Shown piece after piece: positions 44,655 through 54,631 of a stretch of 64,000 bases of DNA (position 1 is the first letter of the stretch; every line of letters starts with the position of its first letter). The notes beneath the pieces were generated by a model. That model was not told the origin of the DNA. It made no database searches and saw only the letters and a list, made by a program, of their open reading frames with translations. The position numbers and the translations under genes are program-made. Source of the DNA: Gyromitra esculenta (Eukaryota > Ascomycota > Pezizomycetes > Pezizales > Discinaceae); assembly GCA_038503075.1 (NCBI GenBank), contig JBCAML010000023.1:558001-622000 (forward strand), given 5' to 3'.

Positions 44655-45644
44655 AAAGAAACCAAACATCCAATCTGAATCTTATTAATAATCAACCAAG
44701 ATTAATAATAACCGACATGATTGGGAATTGAATGCTAGTCCATATGTTTGCATCGTAAGCGAACTCAAGTCGTAACCAACTAAGCTACCAATAGGTATAA
44801 CACTTATTCAACATGCAACGCTTTCACAAGAAAACTGTCGAAAACCCCTTTCACAAATCACAGGAGAGATAGGAGTTAGTGTTAATGATCATACACTTCG
44901 CCAAGCCTTCTCTGATCATGGGTATTACTGCCGAGTCACTCGTCTCAAACCTTTCCTTTCCTTTAAGGCAAAAATCAAGCACTTTGATTAGGCAAAAACG
45001 ATGGAAGGCTGGACAGCTGAGGATTACAGTAAAGTTATTTGGACAGATGAATGTGCTTTTAATGTTGGAGGCTTTGCAGGCAATATATGGGTAACATATT
45101 TACCTGATGAAGCATATATTGAGGATTGTTTTGTTCCAAAGTTCTGGAAACTTGAAACAATCATGGTATGGGGTTGTATTTATGGTAATGTAAAGGGTCC
45201 TTTAATTTTTGGGACAAAAAGACCTGGAGTCGTACTTTGAATGGTGCACGATACTGTCAATACATTGTCCGCCCTCACCTCTTCCCTTTTTGGCAAGACA
45301 TGTCTTGGCATACACCTGATTATATTTATATCATGCAGGACGGCTCACCACCTCATGGTGCAAAATTTACAGCGAAGGTTTTGCGGGAACTGGAATTTTA
45401 TGGTATTTTTTTGCATGGCCTGGGAGTTCACCAGATTGCAACCCTATTGAAAATGTCAGGCGCATTATGAAGGAAAGGATTAGTTGCCATATACCTTGTC
45501 CTACCACAAACATAACTCTGCGTGTTGCAATTGAAGAAGAGTGGGATGCGATCACTAGCAATGAAATTGCTTTCCTTGTTGATTCTATGTCCACTTGGGT
45601 TGCAGCGGTCACGGCAGTACACGGGGGTCATACCTGTTATTAGG

Positions 45645-46268
45645 CACTTGCCAATGCACTCGGGTTTTTTTAGTAAGTGCCAAAATCATGTCAAAACCCA
45701 CTGCCAGTGGCATACAAAGTTGAATGCTAATTGCGGGCAACACTAGCAGGGAGGCCACAGGTACTCATTGGGAAATTCAAGTTGGATGGAAGGTATTTAC
45801 AGGACTAAATTGAATGTGCGAATTGAATTTCTACCTGTATTTTTATTTTTATTATGCAGCGCGCAACCTCATTTATGTTTAGCTATAGTATAAAATCACA
45901 CTCGCTAATCTCTGAGGTAGACCGATGTCTGTTCGGTCACTTTATGCCTGGGCGTTGTACACACAAGATTTTACTTAATCGTCCAATCAACCACATTCCT
46001 CCCGGCTCCTACCCCGCGTACGTCAATGCACAAACAAGTATTTACTACCAACCCGTCAAGCCTGATATTACGAACACACAAAAGTATCGACAGTGGCGTA
46101 TTTTATTTTTTCTGAAAGGTGTGTTGGAGGTTGACACACTTTGTATCTATGGCTTTGGACGCCGTATTTGGATTTAGAGCACCATCCAAAAATGGCTGTA
46201 AGGAATAATTTGCTATAACAAACGAATTCAAACGAACTGTGTCTTTCCCTTATAACAAGGTTCTACAG
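45645..46268. other. Sequence beyond the Tc1-like transposase
   Basis: Probably the 3' part of the dead element, then unassigned sequence. The 107-codon plus frame at 45854-46177 has no family signature. Confidence 0.3.
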
Positions 46269-46405
46269 TACTCGGGGCAGGCATGAAGAACGTGAACATA
46301 ACTTTTGCTGGTAGCGATTTTCGATTCGTTCTCAGCTAGCACATCGACGGATTAGTTGGTCAACTTGCATTTGCATGATCAGGTTCTTCATGCCTGCCCC
46401 GAGTA
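46269..46405. mobile_element. Palindromic MITE O, copy 2
   Basis: The element is 133 bp (46271-46403) between TA dinucleotides. The arms CTCGGGGCAGGCATGAAGAA and TTCTTCATGCCTGCCCCGAG are perfect inverted repeats. The interior (CTAGCACATCGACGGATTAG) is the reverse of copy 1. Confidence 0.87.
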
Positions 46406-46407
46406 GT

Positions 46408-46610
46408 ACTACGGGTGTCGGGGCAATTATGTCACCAGGTGGCGATGCGAGTAAGAGAAAACTACCTTTCCTCTCAGTCCACAACTCTCAGCGAGCCTCG
46501 ATAATGCCTTTTGATAAGTGAAAGATACCATGCGCTACTCTAGGTATCTTAATTGGTAAAATTTAGGTCTCTCGAGAGAAGGGTTGCACCGCCACCTAGT
46601 GACAGATTTA
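46408..46610. repeat. Repeat V, copy 1
   Basis: TACTACGGGTGTCGGGGCAA, GTCACCAGGTGGCGATGCGA and TCTCGAGAGAAGGG match 56383-56600 (TACTACGGGTGTCGAGATAG, GTCACCAGGTGATGGTGCGA, CCTCGAGAGATGGGG). No inverted ends were found. Confidence 0.55.
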
Positions 46611-46774
46611 CCCCGTCACCCACAGTACTCTGGACTTCCGTTTACCAATCAATCGAGTTTTCCGAGCTCGCAGATCTCGTGTGCAGGCCCGCACAGGCGC
46701 GGCAGCCGCAGACAAACTTGCCAACGCGCGAAAAACGCACAAGGGAGACAGTTTTTCCGATCGCTTCTGCTAGC

Positions 46775-46841
46775 ATGCGCTGGTCAGCGGGTTGGATGTG
46801 TGTATGATAAATCTATCTATCTATCTATGCTCTGGTCAGCG
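46775..46841 (+). mobile_element. 37-bp retroposon tail insertion, copy T-e
   Basis: ATGCGCTGGTCAGCG (46775-46789) and ATGCTCTGGTCAGCG (46827-46841) flank 37 bases: GGTTGGATGTGTGTATGATA then A and ATCT repeats. Same module as 2125-2214, plus orientation. Confidence 0.86.
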
Positions 46842-47079
46842 CTAAGTTATCGATTTTGCCCCACACCGAGACTTTGTCTCTTTGCTCATCTTTTTCAGAG
46901 AGATCAAGTGACTGGCGGAGCAATGAATGGAGTAACTCCTGAGAGATCAGATTTCTGGATCCTATTTATATCAGATTGTTTTCATATTTGAGCTAATTCA
47001 ATGATATCCTTCAATCATGAGTTTCGATGCCTTAAATACCGGCGACAGCGATCGAAGAAACTTGAACTCTGAAGTAAAG

Positions 47080-48474
47080 CCTAATGACAGTCACAGACCC
47101 ACCCTACGAGCAAACCTTGAAGTATGGCCTCACCAACCTTCTCCGCGAACAATCCGAAAACGAAATAGCCGTCAGCTTCAGTGGCAGAAGTCAAAGTAAG
47201 CATTCAGCGTTTCGTTTTCATATGCATGGTGTGCGTGAACTAGTACTAAGTGTAACTTTTCCAGGGGATGTCTACAAGCGCGCATTTCATGTATAAATCA
47301 CCTTTATGGCTGTCGTACGATTATACTACCGTTTGAACTCGGGGAGCATAAACGCGTCTGCGTGTTCTCTGTGACGGATAACCTCCACAGAATATTTTCA
47401 GCGAAACAGTACGCGACCATAGGGGATTTAGAGCTTGGATACGTACCAACGTGGAACAAGCGGTTACAAGCCATTTCGGATCCCAGAAGAGAAATTCTGG
47501 ACAGGAGCACCAACAGGATCTAAGTCGTACAACGTATATGAAGCAGTTTTTGCGAGTAGAAAAGGGCGCAATGCCAGTTGAAATTGATATGCCCATGTAT
47601 GAATACCGTATACGCTAATCTATAATAGGATGGAATGATTGACAAGCATGGAGTTGATTTTACTTGGCCAAAGCTACAAACGCAGATGTTTAAAGATTGT
47701 GAGCCATATCACGCCGTATATGCTTTGAATATACCTCTACCAGAGTGTGTATTAGGCCCTTTGAAGATTCCGGATATTATCGACGAGGGCGGATACTGCA
47801 GAGTGCTTGGAAAAGGAAGCATTAATTCCACTCCCAAAGGTTGTTTTGTTGATCTTCACATCGGTACATGTAATCCGTTGTGCCTTTCAGGATTATCAAT
47901 ATTCCATATAATAGGATACCATTCTGACGCTGTTTGCAGATCGTGGCATGGACACAGCCGCAGTTACACTCGAAGGTAGCAAACTAGTCGATTCCTAGGA
48001 TATAAAACTGTTGACCCTTTTCCCTCCAACTGCCGAAAATAGATCTGTGTACCAAGCTGTGGCTTAGCGAGAGAATCGCGAACGTTTCTTTCCGACTGAT
48101 AACGTTATTATGGATGGCCGGATGGCTATCACTGAGTCTGGTTGGGGCATCTCTGTACCAGCAAGGTGTATCCATTGCGTGTAGGCGATAAGAAGCTGTT
48201 TTTGGTAGTCAGCAATTTATCCAGATTAGGTAGCATGAGTATATTTGCTCAGTCCGTAATTGATAAGTGTGGGTGGAATAGGGTTGAGGTTGATCTTGTT
48301 TCTACAATCGATGTTTTTGGTGAGACAATCCGTTCTGCGATCGACGACGGCGACTCCTGCGCAAGAAACATGGAGATTAAATCTATTCAAAGCTTATATC
48401 ACATTTCTATGATGGAAAGATTGAAAGAAATTAGGAAATGGTCACATAGCCTAAGAGACTCGCTAAAGCTATAA
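47080..48474 (+). pseudogene. Decayed JmjC-like (cupin) domain gene
   Basis: Pieces of one gene follow each other on the plus strand. They are DPPYEQTLKYGLTNLLREQS (~47100), LGEHKRVCVFSVTDNLHRIF with DLELGYVPTWNKRLQAISDP (~47340-47500), HGVDFTWPKLQTQMFKDCEP with GCFVDLHIG (47635-47870), KLLTLFPPTAENRSVYQAVA (~48010), then ESGWGISVPARCIHCV (~48135-48180), and a helical C-terminal piece to 48474. The pattern of a DLHI motif, LFPPT..N and WGISVPARCIHCV resembles the cupin core of fungal JmjC-like proteins (metal site HxD..H); here the residue after DLHI is Gly where Asp is expected. Several stops and frame changes show it is dead. The boundaries between former exons are not resolved. Confidence 0.55.
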
Positions 48475-49034
48475 GCTGACTCGGAGTTAGGTATACGGGA
48501 TCTCTGTCTTTGTGGAGAGGAGTTTGATACTGCTCATGCGAAGATTGCACATAAAACGAGTCAGATGAAGGGGGAGGTATAAAGGATATCGAGATTGGCC
48601 TGTACCTACTATTCAATATTACCGCGAAAAATCAGTAGGCCATCGATTAGCTTAACCGACAATTCAATAAATATCTTGGGTATTATCTCTCCCGACCGTT
48701 TGACGACTAGAGGTTAACCTGCGAAAATAGTGGCACACCTCAAAACCCTAAACCATCATCGCGTCGCTCTCTCTTCTAGATCTAGACCTTGTTCTTCATT
48801 GGCCTTGTTTCGTCATGTGGGTAGAATAAACTGTTTTACACAGAAGCAACAAGATGTATTGGATGTGAGGGGGGTCAATGGGAAGTTTACCTCCCCGGGT
48901 GATCAAATACCTTAGGTTCACATTGCATATATCGTCAAAACTCAATAGACACTCCTTCATTAACTCGAAAGGCAATATCTAAGGGGAAAGCGGAAGTTTT
49001 TAAAGCAAGTCCTAGGCTACCGTTTTGGGCGAAC
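48475..49034. other. Unassigned sequence
   Basis: No recognised repeat or protein motif between the JmjC-like pseudogene and repeat K4. Confidence 0.35.
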
Positions 49035-49405
49035 GGTAGGGACGTCCTAGCAGCAACCTCGAGATCTAACATTGCTTCCCTTCGTCGTAGTAGGAGGCAT
49101 CACTACTGGCTTCCACAGGCGCATGTCTTCCCTATGGGCATACCACCATATGGAGCAGCGAGCAACGCCTGGAGCAGGGCGAATAGTGGGGGGCGAGAGC
49201 CCCCGAATAGTATGCCAAAAAGTAGAACCAATAGTAGTATATTCAATAGATAGATCGAGAAGTAAAGAATGAATGGATGACGTACAAAGGTGTGCTCGTC
49301 AAGAGCTTATAAAGGAAAACCTCCACAAACACAGAACCCTAACCCTTTCACGTGACTCCACCCTCTCCGCAACCTCACACCCAATCTCATGCCCCACCAC
49401 ACCGC
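49035..49405 (-). mobile_element. Repeat K, copy 4
   Basis: AACGGTAGGGACGTCCTAG, AACCTCGAGATCTAACATTG, TGGGGGGCGAGAGCCCCCG, AGAACCAATAGTAGTATATT and CACGTGACTCC follow the reverse K order. It ends in ATGCCCCACCACACCGC. Confidence 0.7.
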
Positions 49406-49708
49406 AAACCAGTACTAACCAGGACACAACACCTTAGACAGCGATACCTCCTATCAGATACCTGATTTTTCGAGTTTCTACGGGATAGCGTATTCCAGGG
49501 GTAGCGAGATATATCCAGAAGCGAGGCAGTTTCTTAGACAAAGTTGTGTTATCATTACCCCAGGAAACTCTCCGAGCCCCCCTAAATATCCACTACTAGC
49601 GAGACCTGAGCAACAAAAGGAAAGCTAGAGAAGTATACCACAGGAGATAGGTCTAGAAGAAAAATGAGAAAAAACCACGAAAATAAAAACCGTGCACAGC
49701 CAAACCCT

Positions 49709-51746
49709 TCACCTCCGCGGTCTAAGTGCCATCAACAAAGGCTCAAGCCTAGTAGGTGGTTGAGAGCTATAACGAGAGGGAGAAGGTGTTGGTGAAACAT
49801 CAAATTCCTTGGCGGAATCTTCGGGACATGGTTGTGCTGAATTTTGCTCGAGATCAGGAGACGTTGTGAGATCAACTTCAGCGACAAAATTTGGATCATC
49901 CACCCTTGACCGTTCTCTGCGTTGTTGAGTTGTATCTTTAAAATGAACTTGTCATCTAGGGGCTGTAACTACCAGAATCTTTTTTCCATCTAGTAGAGTT
50001 TCTCTTCCCAATGTTCCCGCTTTCTTCTCCGCTGCTGCCTGTTTTTTTGCCTTTTTTTCCGCCGCTAAACGATCTTTTTCCATCCGATCTTCCGCAATTC
50101 TGAGGACCTCTTCTCCTGTAATTACCCGAACTTTGTTAATTACCTGCCGGTCTGTTTTAATGACTTTACTTGCCTCATATTCAGCCGGAATGCGTGATAC
50201 TTCATGCTGATATATATCTGACTCCGTCATTACGTGCTCTGCTGTATAAACGAACCGAACAGCAAAGGATTCAGCGATAGCCCATTCGTGGGTTTGAAAG
50301 CAAGTCCTAACTGGACTTTCCGGAGTTCCTCGAATATTTTTTAACAGCCTGACCCAATTGCTGACATAAATAAAATCGGTTTTGGGAGTGTTGGCTGTTG
50401 TAATTGATTGGTGGGCTTGAGGGCGGCAAGGTTTGATTGTTTATTTTGAAGTTTTGAGAGGACACTCAAGTATTAAATGGTACCACACCACATTCTTTAA
50501 GTACCTTTTTACTATTTTCGCGTGTGAAGGTAAGTCGCCGGGTTTGTTGTAGTAGAGGAAAAAAACTGCCCTGGTGAATTCCATGGTATGTTATTCGAAT
50601 TAAGTCGTCTACAGAACGGCCGCTGTAGTGTTGAAGGGGCGAAAAGAGACTAACATCCAGCAGTTGTAAAAGGTGAAGGCAGACAAAAAACAACAATTGT
50701 ATTCGAAAGACAATGATCAAGAAATTCAAATGAAGCGTTAGAGGTGTACCCATCAATAATCAAGTCTTGCTACTCCTTCTCCTGTCTGTGTACGTGTAAT
50801 TGGATCAAAATGTTGAGGTAACCAGGCATATCCGATAGATCTGTCTGATCCGCCAGTTTAGGGGTGGGGGAATTGTGTGGCAAGATCTTCGGGATTGTTT
50901 GGATCAAGGCCTATATGCCATCCCATATATTGGGTAGCTCCTTTGTAGATGACCCAATGTAGCAGAACATAACCGCCTGCGCAAATTGATTCAGTAACCG
51001 TGATTAATTCCCTCGTGCCATCTTGAGTAACTCGAGGATTGCGTTGATTGGTACGGCACTCTACCTTTGCCTTTGTTGATAGCTCGAGCAAAAATTTCTT
51101 CTTATTAATATTCATATTATAGCATTGAAATGGTCTCAATTTATGCTTTCTCATAATATGACCAAACTTTGCAAAATGATTATGTATGATTGCAGGATGG
51201 CTTGTCCGCGCTCTTTATCGATCAAGACGACGGGCAAATTTGGTTTGCAGTTCGGAATGGCGATTAAGAAACCTCGTAGTCCAAGTTTTACCGACATATC
51301 CAGGACCTACACCCGCATGTGCTACCCTTCGTGAAATACTATTGGCGATACTAGGAAGGAATTCAATGCGCAAAGGAAATCCTCTATCGTCCATGAATTT
51401 ACACCAACCGATAATAGCTTTTTTCGATGCAGCCGATAGTGCTTGCTCATGTTTATGGGCCTTCGCACGGCATTTTTCATTTACCGGTCGTTCTGTGCCC
51501 AAGGGTCGATCAGGGGATGCCAGTGGCTTCAGATGCCTCATTCAGGGTTTTGTAAACGAGATTTTTATTGTCATCAATGGCTTGAGTAATTCTGCGCTCC
51601 CGCTTTGCTTTGTTGCGCTGCAATATCTTTCTCTCGCTGATTGTAGGCATTTTAGATTTGCATCGTGGAAGGTAGGAATGGTAGAATGTGCTGTTAGGCG
51701 TAAGAATGCAGAGATCTTTACGTCTGGCCTGCCGGTGACTAAGCAT
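49709..51746 (-). pseudogene. Fot1/pogo-type transposase, decayed
   Basis: Minus strand, in order. 51746-51510: KSKMPTISERKILQRN then RRITQAIDDNKNLVYKTLNE (psq-like helix-turn-helix). 51541-51215: ALSAASKKAIIGWCKFMDDR and VGKTWTTRFLNRHSELQTKF (CENP-B-type DNA-binding domain). 51154-50858: KAKVECRTNQRNPRVTQDGT and VTESICAGGYVLLHWVIYKG (start of the DDE_1 domain). ~50760-50466: DGYTS (catalytic Asp region), LLQLLDVSLFSPLQHYSGRS (QPLDVG-like motif) and GVVPFNT. Then come the charged tail at 50230-49952 (RIAEDRMEKDRLAAEKKAKK) and a last piece to 49709. The order matches fungal Fot1/pogo transposases of about 500-600 residues. Frame changes between the pieces make it inactive. No inverted ends were identified. 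Confidence 0.82.
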
Positions 51747-51948
51747 CTCGCCACTAGCTATGTCTTGCTTCCCCCCAAATACGTTAGCATGCTGAATTAA
51801 TTAATTAATGCCGCACAATCGCCAGGTCTCGCAGGCGCTGCGTGGCTGAGGCAGCAAAATTGATATAGCTGCACCAAGCAATGGCGGATGTCGGGTTTCA
51901 GTAGCGTTTCGTCCGAGATAGCAAGGTATCCAAGATAGCAATTTAAGT

Positions 51949-52290
51949 TTGGTGATCAAAAAATGTTTATCTAGAGAACCCATACATGATAGCAGTGAAT
52001 CCGACATAGTGAGATACGATACGGCGAGGTGTGACTGTATTTATGCATCGGGTTATGAACCTGAAAATATTGATGGTGAACCTGTAGAGCGAATGTTTGC
52101 AATATCATGCATGACCTGCAATAGAGGGGGTTCAATTTGTTATACCGTCACACACCAGGACAACGGAACTTGGAGCGCCTACAAGCCACAACACCAAACC
52201 CATACCTTCACGCCTCAAGGGTACATGCAAAGACTTTCGCTTGATATAGGCAACAGCATCAATGGAAAAGGTGTGACACTAGTTATTTAA
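51949..52290 (+). CDS. Uncharacterised small ORF with a paralogous fragment
   Basis: A 113-codon plus frame. Residues ~50-60 contain CMTCNRGGSICYTVTHQDNG and the end has HTFTPQGYMQRLSLDIGNSI. A related, broken copy lies at 39225-39350, aligned from the GGS..Y region to PQ-GYM, so the frame belongs to a repeated family. I do not know the family. It could be a small secreted or gene-fragment ORF, but I see no signal peptide at the annotated start, and the first 30 codons may not be coding. Confidence 0.4.
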   Translation: MVIKKCLSREPIHDSSESDIVRYDTARCDCIYASGYEPENIDGEPVERMFAISCMTCNRGGSICYTVTHQDNGTWSAYKPQHQTHTFTPQGYMQRLSLDIGNSINGKGVTLVI

Positions 52291-52680
52291 GATACTGGAA
52301 ATCCGTGGACCGCTCACACTCCCCCAACTCGAATAATACAAACCCGGCCCTCTAACTTAACACCGCCCTAACCGGAGCCCTTCTAAGTCCAACCAGTAAT
52401 CCTTAAACCGAATGAATAAAGTAGTGGTTTGGTAGGACATATCACAATTTTACCTGTACATTTTTCTTAGCAAAGTGTGTGCGTGAGAATGCGGGTGGTC
52501 TTGCGGAGTGTAGGGGCCTTAGTTTCGCTTTCTTGGTATGCGATGCTATAGCAAACTGAACCCTTTGCCGGTCTTGGTATTGTAGATGTTCGCTCGGTTC
52601 TTGAATAGGTTCATATTATCGCTGGTGAAACAGAGATATGGCAACTTTACTGATTCTCCGTGTTGAAAATATCAGGATCA
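52291..52680. other. Unassigned sequence
   Basis: No gene or repeat seen. Confidence 0.35.
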
Positions 52681-52918
52681 CAGTGGTGGTGGTTTAGGGA
52701 GGCGACAACGGAAATGCTACATGCAAGCAATATCGGCCATTTTGTCTATTCTCATAAAATAACTTAGTGGAATTCACGCAGTACGGATACTCCATTTGTA
52801 GCTCAACTTACTCGTGTGTTTTACTACTAAACCTCATTGTCTGCATAGCTAAATTGGTCACGTTGACGAGGAACGATATTGCTGCAATTGCTATTGACTC
52901 ACTACAGGGCTATCGCTA
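52681..52918. mobile_element. MITE R, copy 2
   Basis: CAGTGGTGGTGGTTTAGGGA followed by GGCGACAACGGAAATG at the left and GGGCTATCGCTA before TA at the right match copy 1. 238 bp. The microsatellite tail of retroposon T-f begins within five bases of its right end. Confidence 0.7.
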
Positions 52919-52922
52919 TACA

Positions 52923-53420
52923 ATAGATAGATAGATGGATTAATTATACACGCATCTAACCTCTTGGATTATGGCGGTTAGCAAAAAAAATAAACAATCA
53001 AAAACAAAAATCTGCCTCTGCATTTCCGTAATGCTGGACGTTCACTTTCTCTGCTCAAAATGGTAAACACAAAACAATTTAAACACACCGCTCATCATAC
53101 TCATCATACTCCATTTCATCTTCCTCACAAAACTCCTGTTCCTCTCTCTCTTCCTCATCCGCTTCCTCCTCAGTCTGTCTCCTTATTGTCATTTCTCCAC
53201 CACACCAGACTAGTTTCTTTATAATCCACTTCTTCCCCCATTCACACCTAAAATTCCCAGTTCCACAGTTCTTTGAGTTTAAACATTCACCCTTCCCCTC
53301 CTTCACCCAAGCTTCTACACAATTGGGGGAGTCCTCCAGCGGTCCGAAAACCGTTGGTGCATCAAAGGCCTTTCTTTTAGAATCATTAGGCTCAGGCTGC
53401 CTACTGTGCTTTGGCAGCAA
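52923..53420 (-). mobile_element. Retroposon T-f with ORF, 3' module and ATCT tail
   Basis: Reading the minus strand: ORF to 53079, stop, then TAAATTGTTTTGTG, a T-rich stretch, AACCGCCATAATCCAAGAGG, TTAGATGCGTGTATAATT, and an ATCT microsatellite ending at 52923. The module is the same as in T-a to T-e. This copy and 59672-60190 show the sequence upstream of the module and share an acidic ORF end. The true 5' end lies beyond 53420 and was not found. Confidence 0.72.
53079..53420 (-). CDS. Acidic C-terminal ORF of retroposon T (function unknown)
   Basis: A 113-codon frame. It contains several Cys residues (SPNCVEAW, KGECLNSKNCGTGNFRCEWG), GKKWIIKKLVWCGGE, then an arginine-led RRQTEEEADEEEREEQEF and an Asp/Tyr-rich end (DEYDERCV). 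A homologous but broken end lies at 60090-60190 (RRQT, DEYD, stop, then TAAATTGTG), linked to the same 3' module. I infer it is the C-terminus of an element-encoded protein. No reverse transcriptase motif is visible, so the class is not settled. Confidence 0.5.
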   Translation of the reverse strand: MLPKHSRQPEPNDSKRKAFDAPTVFGPLEDSPNCVEAWVKEGKGECLNSKNCGTGNFRCEWGKKWIIKKLVWCGGEMTIRRQTEEEADEEEREEQEFCEEDEMEYDEYDERCV

Positions 53421-54343
53421 TCCCCAAGAGGTTAAACGGCCTACCTAAGTAAGCCTCCCACATGAGAGAGTTCTGAATATCAGTGTATCAATCTGCCTAT
53501 CAGCTTTGGTTAGAGATTCACGGGACTCCAACTGCCTTGCACACGTTTCTTGGTGGACACTTATGCACATAAACCGGAAGTCTCCAAACCCAGAACCAGG
53601 CTAACCTAGACATTCCGGAGCAAAAAGCTGGAGTTATCCGTAGTGCATAGAACTTCCCACACAAGACGCGCGCACACGCTAAACGGAGGTGTCTTCATCG
53701 GCCAGCTGCGCAGACAAGACGCCCTAAATCATTTTCCTAGACAACACTCCGGATCGGAGTTACCCCGTGCTACTTACCGTCACAAGACTCTATTTCATTG
53801 TGTTCACACCTTAAGCCACTCGACTTGCCAGTCTTAACGCATGCCCAAGGGGCTGCAACGTGACCGATAGCAGCAGTCTGTCCTCTCGAGCCAGCATGAT
53901 GGTTGTGGCACTGCGGGAGCCCACCATATTGGTACGGCCCACAGGGGTTTACTACTTCCCCCGCTTCCCGTTACCTTCAACACCCCCCTCGCAGTGGGGT
54001 GCCTCAGGCCTTGCACTATCTTGCCCCCTCTTTCGAGCGCCCGCTCATGAGCACGTTCTCTCCATAAAGGGACTAACCAAGGACTTCACTGGCCCGGACG
54101 CCAGTACCTGTCCCGACAGGTGACCTGTCTATAACCAGAGCTACCATACAGCTCAAAAGGAGCGAGCCTGCGGTTACCCTCGCGACCTTTCTCTCTTCAG
54201 CGAGAGTGCATGTGACCGTTTACCCCACGGAGAGACTGGCTTTGCTAATGGCCCGCCGCTAACAGCTCTACTGGTTTTTCACGCCAGCTCCGGTTCGGGT
54301 GACGCTCCGGTTCGGGTTACAGTCGGTTGGTTTTTAGGTTACC
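53421..54343. other. GC-rich sequence of unknown type, possibly part of element T
   Basis: No long frame. On the minus strand it is G-rich and coherent, with GTGTGAACACAATGAAATAG, GACGGTAAGTAGCACGGGG and AACTCCGATCCGGAG. It could be the untranslated or decayed upstream part of retroposon T-f. I cannot assign it. Confidence 0.35.
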
Positions 54344-54631
54344 CTAGCAGATTTCTTCCTGTCTTGCTGTGCCAAGAATTACTTCTCGGGCAGCCGCTGC
54401 TAGGGCTTTGTATAACCTCTCTGGAATTTCTGGCGGCGGCTGCTGTTTAACTTTGGTGATCAACTTAATGATCTCTCGTTTCGCTTGGATATACTGCTTC
54501 GCAATGACCCCCACTTCTCCCCTCAACTTCCTAATCTCCCTCGTGAGCGCCTCGTTACTTCGGTGGTACTCGTTTTCGGCAGCCATAAGCTTGTAGGCTG
54601 GGGCACTACTCTTGTACCTTTTGGTTGACAT
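54344..54631 (-). CDS. Hypothetical coiled-coil ORF, 95 codons
   Basis: Begins at ATG (MSTKRYKSSAPAYKLMAAEN). Residues ~18-65 are a charged helical stretch (NEYHRSNEALTREIRKLRGE, VIAKQYIQAKREIIKLITKV) likely to be coiled coil. A proline run (QQPPPEIPERL) and another helix follow. No family is recognised. It might be a first ORF (nucleic-acid-binding) of the retroposon downstream on the same strand, which is inference. Confidence 0.4.
   Translation of the reverse strand: MSTKRYKSSAPAYKLMAAENEYHRSNEALTREIRKLRGEVGVIAKQYIQAKREIIKLITKVKQQPPPEIPERLYKALAAAAREVILGTARQEEIC

Larger units (their letters stand above)
43260..44807 (-). mobile_element. Solo LTR, family J, copy 3
   Basis: The LTR at 43265-44802 starts TGTAAGACTGGTACATCTTA and ends GGTATAACA, with the perfect duplication CTTAT at 43260-43264 and 44803-44807. 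Excluding the nested SINEs it is about 720 bp. Host transposase sequence resumes directly on either side. Confidence 0.88.
42861..45644 (+). pseudogene. Tc1-like transposase interrupted by an LTR
   Basis: The N-terminal exon-like piece starts at ATG 42861 (MSLSEIQFLYNHKHD). It is acidic and proline-rich, then has a helix-turn-helix (LRSKIRGLSTFARWLFCKIG) and a GRVRILTSP linker. LTR J3 (43265-44802) is inserted here. Beyond it come GEIGVSVNDHTLRQAFSDHG, SKVIWTDECAFNVGG (first Asp), MVWGCIYGNVKGPL, YIMQDGSPPHGAKFTAKVL (second Asp), SPDCNPIENVRRIMKERI (Glu) and a C-terminus ending at TAG 45642-45644. Stops and frame changes (stop at 45240; shift near 45415) show decay independent of the LTR. The family cuts and pastes at TA sites; this copy is dead. 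Confidence 0.85.

Noticed and set aside
44700..44802. Possible tRNA primer or tRNA gene at the right end of LTR J3 (TAGCTTAGTTGG, TTCAATTCC)
   Set aside because: The stems of a cloverleaf do not pair, and copy J2 does not keep the B-box-like word. Kept only as a note on LTR J.
53421..54343. Possible rRNA or LINE 5' region in GC-rich DNA
   Set aside because: I found no rRNA core motifs and no reverse transcriptase or endonuclease motifs in any frame, so only an 'unassigned' label is justified.
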